From assembly GCA_965603365.1 (NCBI GenBank), contig CBFDCR010000070.1, positions 1 through 26,580 of the forward strand: a stretch of DNA of 26,580 nt, read 5' to 3'. Position 1 is the first letter of the stretch. Each line of letters begins with the position of its first letter. The translations under genes were made by a program, and so were the position numbers. Below are positions 23,965 through 26,580 of this stretch, in pieces. The notes beneath the pieces were generated by a model that was not told where the DNA came from, searched no databases, and was given only the letters and a program-made list of their open reading frames with translations. This stretch comes from JAHELQ01 sp965603365. GTDB lineage: Bacteria > Acidobacteriota > Aminicenantia > UBA2199.

Positions 23965-25137
23965 CTAAACCACACTATTAGCTAAAGTAAGAATAGAGTC
24001 AATTCGTTTCTTTTCTATTATTGCCTCTTTGGCGGATAACTCCGTCAATTCTGTCAACTGTCTCTGTCCGAAGCGAATCGCTTGTAATTGGGCAGATGCA
24101 ATGAATTCCATTTTGATTACTTCACAGTGAAATGTCGTACGTATTTTACTGTCGCCATTCATTGTGTAGTTGAAACCCACACAAGTGGGACATATAGATA
24201 ACAGCTTACATTTATTGCATTTTTGAGGTTCCCATTCCTTCTGGCGGTTTTGGGGATGTTTAGGGGTTGGTCTATCTGTAATCCATGGTATGAAACGTTG
24301 GCATGGATACATGTTTCCGTCAACATCAACTGTCATATGTTCATGCCCCGCACCACAAAAGCGTACACAATCGTTTGTAGGGGTTGGACTGCTGTAATCA
24401 TAATATTCAATTTTATGTCCAAAAATTGGTCTTACAGGTTCCAGATTACTATTTTGGGTATAAAACTCTACTAACAGTCGAAGTTGCTCCTGGTATTGAT
24501 TAAGCAGCTTTGTCTTCTTTTCACCACTACCCCAAATATCTTCAAACACCACATTGGCGGTGAAGTTTAGACCCATATTTTCCAGTTCTATAATACTTTC
24601 TGCAACATAGGGGATAGTTTCAGCACAGATAGTCATCTTTGCGGGCTGCATGGGCCAATTTTCCTGAAAAAACGGGATGTTGGGCAAAATAAGATCATAT
24701 GAATTATCACGGCTTAGATTATGGGCGACTCTATTCCCATCTAAACTAAATCCGACAATGACGGATTCCCGATTCTCTAAAAACCATGACTTCATCTCGG
24801 GTGTAAGGATGGTTCCGTTGGTGGGTATGAAGAAAAAAACTTTTTTCTCCCAGGAATTTGAGTGAAACCATTCCACTATTTCCTTTATTAAAGAAAAACA
24901 GAGCATTGGTTCACCGCCAAAAAAATGAACCTCCACATTTTCGATTCCATTATCTATTTCCATGTAATGGGTGATGATGCCGGTTGCTGTTTTAAAATCC
25001 ATATTGTCTTTGCTTTTATGGTTTTCATAGCAGTAGCGGCATCTCAAATTACAATTTCGGGTGAGTATTAATGTGACAATCTGATGCTTTTTGTTATCTA
25101 ATTGGAGTATTTTTTTGTATAATTCTTTTTTGGGCAT
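23965..25137 (-). CDS. Radical SAM/SPASM peptide maturase
   Basis: The start at 25137 follows AAGGAAAAG; an in-frame TTG at 25170 lies in a hairpin and is unlikely. The 390-residue enzyme has the radical SAM triad CNLRCRYC (C29, C33, C36), GGEP at 74-77, and a SPASM-type C-terminus with Cys at 257, 261, 279 (DVDGNMYPCQRF), 307, 310, 316, 319 (CNKCKLLSICPTC) and 338, enough for two extra 4Fe-4S clusters. SPASM maturases install carbon-carbon, thioether or ether links in peptides. The 60-residue Cys-rich peptide gene directly upstream is the obvious substrate. No RiPP-recognition domain is evident at the N-terminus, where only about 20 residues precede the barrel. A peptidase or exporter is not seen in the window. 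Confidence 0.92.
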   Translation of the reverse strand: MPKKELYKKILQLDNKKHQIVTLILTRNCNLRCRYCYENHKSKDNMDFKTATGIITHYMEIDNGIENVEVHFFGGEPMLCFSLIKEIVEWFHSNSWEKKVFFFIPTNGTILTPEMKSWFLENRESVIVGFSLDGNRVAHNLSRDNSYDLILPNIPFFQENWPMQPAKMTICAETIPYVAESIIELENMGLNFTANVVFEDIWGSGEKKTKLLNQYQEQLRLLVEFYTQNSNLEPVRPIFGHKIEYYDYSSPTPTNDCVRFCGAGHEHMTVDVDGNMYPCQRFIPWITDRPTPKHPQNRQKEWEPQKCNKCKLLSICPTCVGFNYTMNGDSKIRTTFHCEVIKMEFIASAQLQAIRFGQRQLTELTELSAKEAIIEKKRIDSILTLANSVV

Positions 25138-25161
25138 TTTCTTTTCCTTATAAGTTAGACA

Positions 25162-25192
25162 GAGGGGCAATGAATAACATTCATTGCCCCTC
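25162..25192 (-). promoter_or_regulatory. Perfect 14-bp hairpin between precursor and maturase
   Basis: GAGGGGCAATGAAT and its exact complement ATTCATTGCCCCTC flank a 3-base loop. It lies 17 bases after the precursor stop and before the maturase ribosome site. No T-run follows on the minus strand, so it more likely limits read-through partly or protects the precursor mRNA end, as seen in other RiPP operons. Confidence 0.8.
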
Positions 25193-25209
25193 CATAAGTT
25201 ATTTACCTC

Positions 25210-25392
25210 TTAAGTGATTACATAAAATACACAAGAAGTTTGACATTGCCCATCACAGTGTGTGCATCCAAGTTCTATCGGTGGGGGATCGAGATCTTTT
25301 CCTGAGTTGCCTGTTTTTCCCCCCAGGATTCTGCTCAACTCTTCCAGTTGTAGTCTTAACTCTTCGTTAATTTGTAATTTTAAATTTTTCAT
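25210..25392 (-). CDS. Cys-rich RiPP precursor peptide, copy A
   Basis: The 60-residue peptide starts 6 bases after AGGAGG. Residues 1-23 form a Leu-rich amphipathic helix (MKNLKLQINEELRLQLEELS) ending in LGG (G24-G25), a typical leader with double-Gly site. The tail is KTGNSGKDLDPPP, then IELGCTHCDGQCQTSCVFYV, with Cys at 43, 46, 50 and 54 (CX2CX3CX3C). The gene is directly upstream of a SPASM maturase, and leader, core and position together make a ribosomally made, radical-SAM-modified peptide likely. Which residues are linked is unknown; Cys thioethers (ranthipeptide-like) are one option. An identical copy lies 821 bases upstream in the direction of transcription. I do not recognise the exact family. 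Confidence 0.82.
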   Translation of the reverse strand: MKNLKLQINEELRLQLEELSRILGGKTGNSGKDLDPPPIELGCTHCDGQCQTSCVFYVIT

Positions 25393-25466
25393 TTAAAACC
25401 TCCTATTGTTTTTCTTTCATTAACGGTTTTTTCCCCGACAAATTCACAAACCACATACAACATCTG

Positions 25467-25496
25467 CTAAGGAGGCACGCCGTTGTAGAATATCAT
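25467..25496 (-). CDS. Possible 9-codon leader ORF upstream of precursor A
   Basis: ATG with a full AAGGAGG site 6 bases before it opens MIFYNGVPP and stops, 74 bases upstream of the precursor. The Pro-Pro end before the stop is a poor peptide-bond context and could slow ribosomes. The ribosome site is better than most in this window, but translation is inferred only. An identical copy is at 26288-26317. Confidence 0.4.
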   Translation of the reverse strand: MIFYNGVPP

Positions 25497-25549
25497 ACTT
25501 TACCTCCTTGGATTTTTTATTCACTTCAATATTATTTCTCTTAAGGAGG
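25469..25549 (-). promoter_or_regulatory. Shine-Dalgarno/anti-Shine-Dalgarno leader element, copy A
   Basis: In the minus-strand RNA the order is CCUCCUU (25549-25543), AAGGAGG (25509-25503), the tiny ORF, CCUCCUU (25475-25469, overlapping its stop) and then the precursor site UAGGAGG (near 25404). The middle AAGGAGG can pair perfectly with either flanking CCUCCUU, and the second CCUCCUU could also mask the precursor site. This allows mutually exclusive structures. Confidence 0.5.
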
Positions 25550-25561
25550 AATTTTCAATGG

Positions 25562-25597
25562 GAAGAAAGTCACATTTCCAAAATTGTGACTTTCTTC
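25562..25597. repeat. 13-bp perfect inverted repeat upstream of the RiPP leader
   Basis: GAAGAAAGTCACA at 25562-25574 faces its complement TGTGACTTTCTTC at 25585-25597 around a 10-base loop. No T-run follows on either strand. It sits between the luxR 3' end and the precursor leader, so an operator or RNA hairpin is possible. Confidence 0.7.
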
Positions 25598-25622
25598 ACA
25601 TATAAAAAAATTGGAGTGCACC

Positions 25623-25662
25623 ATTAATCCGGGAGTGATGGTGGGGAAACCGACCATCCGGG
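25623..25662 (+). pseudogene. DUF433 fragment in copy A
   Basis: The 40 bases read INPGVMVGKPTIR on the + strand and match 20037-20076 of the truncated DUF433 gene with one difference. They are cut at CCGGG, where copy B continues for 47 more bases. There is no start and no downstream frame. Confidence 0.8.
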
Positions 25663-25668
25663 TAGCGA

Positions 25669-25899
25669 TTATTTGTTGAGATTACGGAAAAAATTGGAGA
25701 GTTGTACTCTGTTTTTTATCTTGAGTTTCCGGTAAATGCTGTGAATATGGTGCTTTACAGTTTGGAGAGAAATATATAAGGCATCTGCGATTTCCTTATT
25801 ACTTTTGCCTTTACAGATTAAGTAGATGAATTCCTGTTCCCTTTTGGAGATATTATATTTTGAAAATATACTTCTGGCTCTGGCTTCATTTTCCAGTAT
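25669..25899 (-). pseudogene. LuxR-type regulator, 3' fragment (DNA-binding end only)
   Basis: The minus-strand frame from the duplication join at 25899 to the stop at 25669 reads NISKREQEFIYLICKGKSNK, then EIADALYISLQTVKHHIHSI and YRKLKIKNRVQLSNFF, a complete LuxR/GerE helix-turn-helix. There is no start codon and no receiver or sensor part: the tandem duplication cut it. It is out of frame with the maturase stub joined to its front. The whole gene presumably continues past the right edge in copy B. Confidence 0.85.
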
Positions 25900-25958
25900 A
25901 TCTGATGCTTTTTGTTATCTAATTGGAGTATTTTTTTGTATAATTCTTTTTTGGGCAT
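25818..25958 (-). pseudogene. Chimeric ORF: maturase start joined to luxR sequence
   Basis: The first 20 codons (MPKKELYKKILQLDNKKHQI) are those of the radical SAM gene, including its ribosome site. At 25900 the frame runs into luxR sequence in the wrong frame (YWKMKPEPEVYF...) and stops after 46 codons. It is a scar of the duplication and follows precursor B where a maturase would be. Confidence 0.85.
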
Positions 25959-25982
25959 TTTCTTTTCCTTATAAGTTAGACA

Positions 25983-26013
25983 GAGGGGCAATGAATAACA
26001 TTCATTGCCCCTC
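25983..26013 (-). promoter_or_regulatory. 14-bp hairpin after precursor B
   Basis: Identical to the hairpin at 25162-25192. Here it separates precursor B from the maturase stub. Confidence 0.8.
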
Positions 26014-26030
26014 CATAAGTTATTTACCTC

Positions 26031-26213
26031 TTAAGTGATTACATAAAATACACAAGAAGTTTGACATTGCCCATCACAGTGTGTGCATCCAAGTTCTATC
26101 GGTGGGGGATCGAGATCTTTTCCTGAGTTGCCTGTTTTTCCCCCCAGGATTCTGCTCAACTCTTCCAGTTGTAGTCTTAACTCTTCGTTAATTTGTAATT
26201 TTAAATTTTTCAT
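26031..26213 (-). CDS. Cys-rich RiPP precursor peptide, copy B
   Basis: The 60-residue product is identical to copy A at 25210, including the LGG leader end and Cys 43, 46, 50 and 54, and the upstream AGGAGG is kept. Its own downstream maturase is only a 20-codon stub, so it must use the maturase that follows copy A. Two identical precursor genes would raise the dose of peptide relative to enzyme. The lack of any difference means the duplication is recent or that the copies are kept alike. Confidence 0.82.
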   Translation of the reverse strand: MKNLKLQINEELRLQLEELSRILGGKTGNSGKDLDPPPIELGCTHCDGQCQTSCVFYVIT

Positions 26214-26287
26214 TTAAAACCTCCTATTGTTTTTCTTTCATTAACGGTTTTTTCCCCGACAAATTCACAAACCACATACAACATCTG

Positions 26288-26418
26288 CTAAGGAGGCACG
26301 CCGTTGTAGAATATCATACTTTACCTCCTTGGATTTTTTATTCACTTCAATATTATTTCTCTTAAGGAGGAATTTTCAATGGGAAGAAAGTCACATTTCC
26401 AAAATTGTGACTTTCTTC
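26288..26418 (-). promoter_or_regulatory. Leader element and inverted repeat, copy B
   Basis: This repeats the tiny ORF (26288-26317), the AAGGAGG/CCUCCUU set (26290-26370) and the 13-bp inverted repeat (26383-26418) without change. The promoter itself is not clear; TTGAAA and TAATAT with 18 bases between, read on the minus strand within this stretch, is a weak candidate. Confidence 0.45.
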
Positions 26419-26443
26419 ACATATAAAAAAATTGGAGTGCACC

Positions 26444-26530
26444 ATTAATCCGGGAGTGATGGTGGGGAAACCGACCATCCGGGGGCTACGGATAACCGTT
26501 GAGCAAATTCTTAAAGCCCTGGCAGCCGGG
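26444..26530 (+). pseudogene. DUF433 fragment in copy B
   Basis: The 87 bases read INPGVMVGKPTIRGLRITVE then QILKALAAG and stop at TAG. They match 20037-20122 with only two or three differences. The fragment has no start. It lies between luxR and the RiPP leader, opposite in direction to both. Confidence 0.85.
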
Positions 26531-26536
26531 TAGCGA

Positions 26537-26580
26537 TTATTTGTTGAGATTACGGAAAAAATTGGAGAGTTGTACTCTGT
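26537..26580 (-). CDS. LuxR-type regulator, 3' end (partial at window edge)
   Basis: The last 14 codons before the stop at 26537 are the same as those of the fragment at 25669. Since this copy is outside the join, it is likely the intact parent gene and the first gene of the RiPP locus. Only the end is visible, so the N-terminal domain is unknown. Confidence 0.6.
   Translation of the reverse strand, partial: RVQLSNFFRNLNK

Larger units (their letters stand above)
25079..25712. repeat. Tandem duplication, copy A
   Basis: This segment matches 25900-26580 at an offset of 821 bases with no mismatch that I could find by eye. The exception is 47 bases missing here after 25662, between two CCGGG words still present in copy B. 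It spans the 5' end of the maturase gene, precursor A, the leader, a DUF433 scrap and the 3' end of luxR. Confidence 0.93.
25900..26580. repeat. Tandem duplication, copy B (runs off the window)
   Basis: Same as 25079-25712 plus the 47 bases lost there, so the length offset changes from 821 to 868 after 26483. The right edge of the copy lies beyond the window. Confidence 0.93.

Noticed and set aside
25558..25605. 15-codon + strand ORF (MGRKSHFQNCDFLHI) with AAGGAGG eight bases upstream
   Set aside because: The AAGGAGG is better explained as the complement element of the minus-strand leader, and the ORF consists mostly of the inverted repeat; it is kept only as a remote option.

Overview
The window looks like an accessory, natural-product-rich region of a Gram-negative (diderm) anaerobe. 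It carries RND tripartite pumps, lipoproteins, an OmpA-type protein, and a Tat-exported DUF362 protein paired with a polyferredoxin. Promoters are of the sigma-70 TTGACA/TATAAT type. The mixture recalls Acidobacteriota/Candidatus Aminicenantota-like or deltaproteobacterial-type genomes, but that placement is an inference from gene content and was not tested.

Region 1 (1-12109, + strand) is the 3' end of a non-ribosomal peptide operon: the last adenylation-carrier-thioesterase part of an NRPS, a fusion of a beta-lactamase-like domain with a cyclic-peptide-type ABC exporter, a periplasmic adaptor lipoprotein, and two RND permeases. The junctions are tight (two overlaps and short gaps), which suggests one transcription unit for making a peptide, moving it across the inner membrane and pumping it out. 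The hydrolase-like domain has Asp where the catalytic Ser should be.

Region 2 (12122-15372, - strand) holds a PEGA-domain lipoprotein, then a two-gene operon of a Tat-signal DUF362 protein followed by a membrane polyferredoxin.

Region 3 (15373-23964) is a repeat-rich zone of small toxin-antitoxin-type genes and their wreckage. It contains two arrays of a 21-bp near-palindromic repeat (12 and 8 units), a 42-bp x 6 tandem array, dispersed CCTGTCCC-type motifs and a 35-bp dispersed repeat. It also contains DUF4258/DUF2283, an orphan antitoxin, a TumE-type pair with an internally deleted toxin, a separate tumE relic, a truncated DUF433 gene, hicBA, a truncated guanylate-kinase-like gene, and a DUF2281 antitoxin with a gutted vapC. 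Three larger genes stand among them: an OmpA/DUF4892 protein behind a perfect consensus promoter, a secreted DUF6345-like protein with a His/Cys clan-CD-like pair, and the kinase fragment.

Region 4 (23965-26580, - strand) is the most interesting: a radical SAM/SPASM maturase preceded by a 60-residue precursor-like peptide with a helical GG leader and a C-terminal CX2CX3CX3C core. It looks like a RiPP (ribosomally made, modified peptide) locus. A tandem duplication with an 821-bp offset has produced a second identical precursor, a truncated maturase 5' end and a truncated LuxR-type regulator 3' end. The leader region has a tiny ORF with a strong Shine-Dalgarno site flanked by complementary CCUCCUU elements, and a perfect 14-bp hairpin separates precursor from maturase. 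The inferred order of transcription is luxR (mostly outside the window), precursor B, scar, precursor A, maturase.
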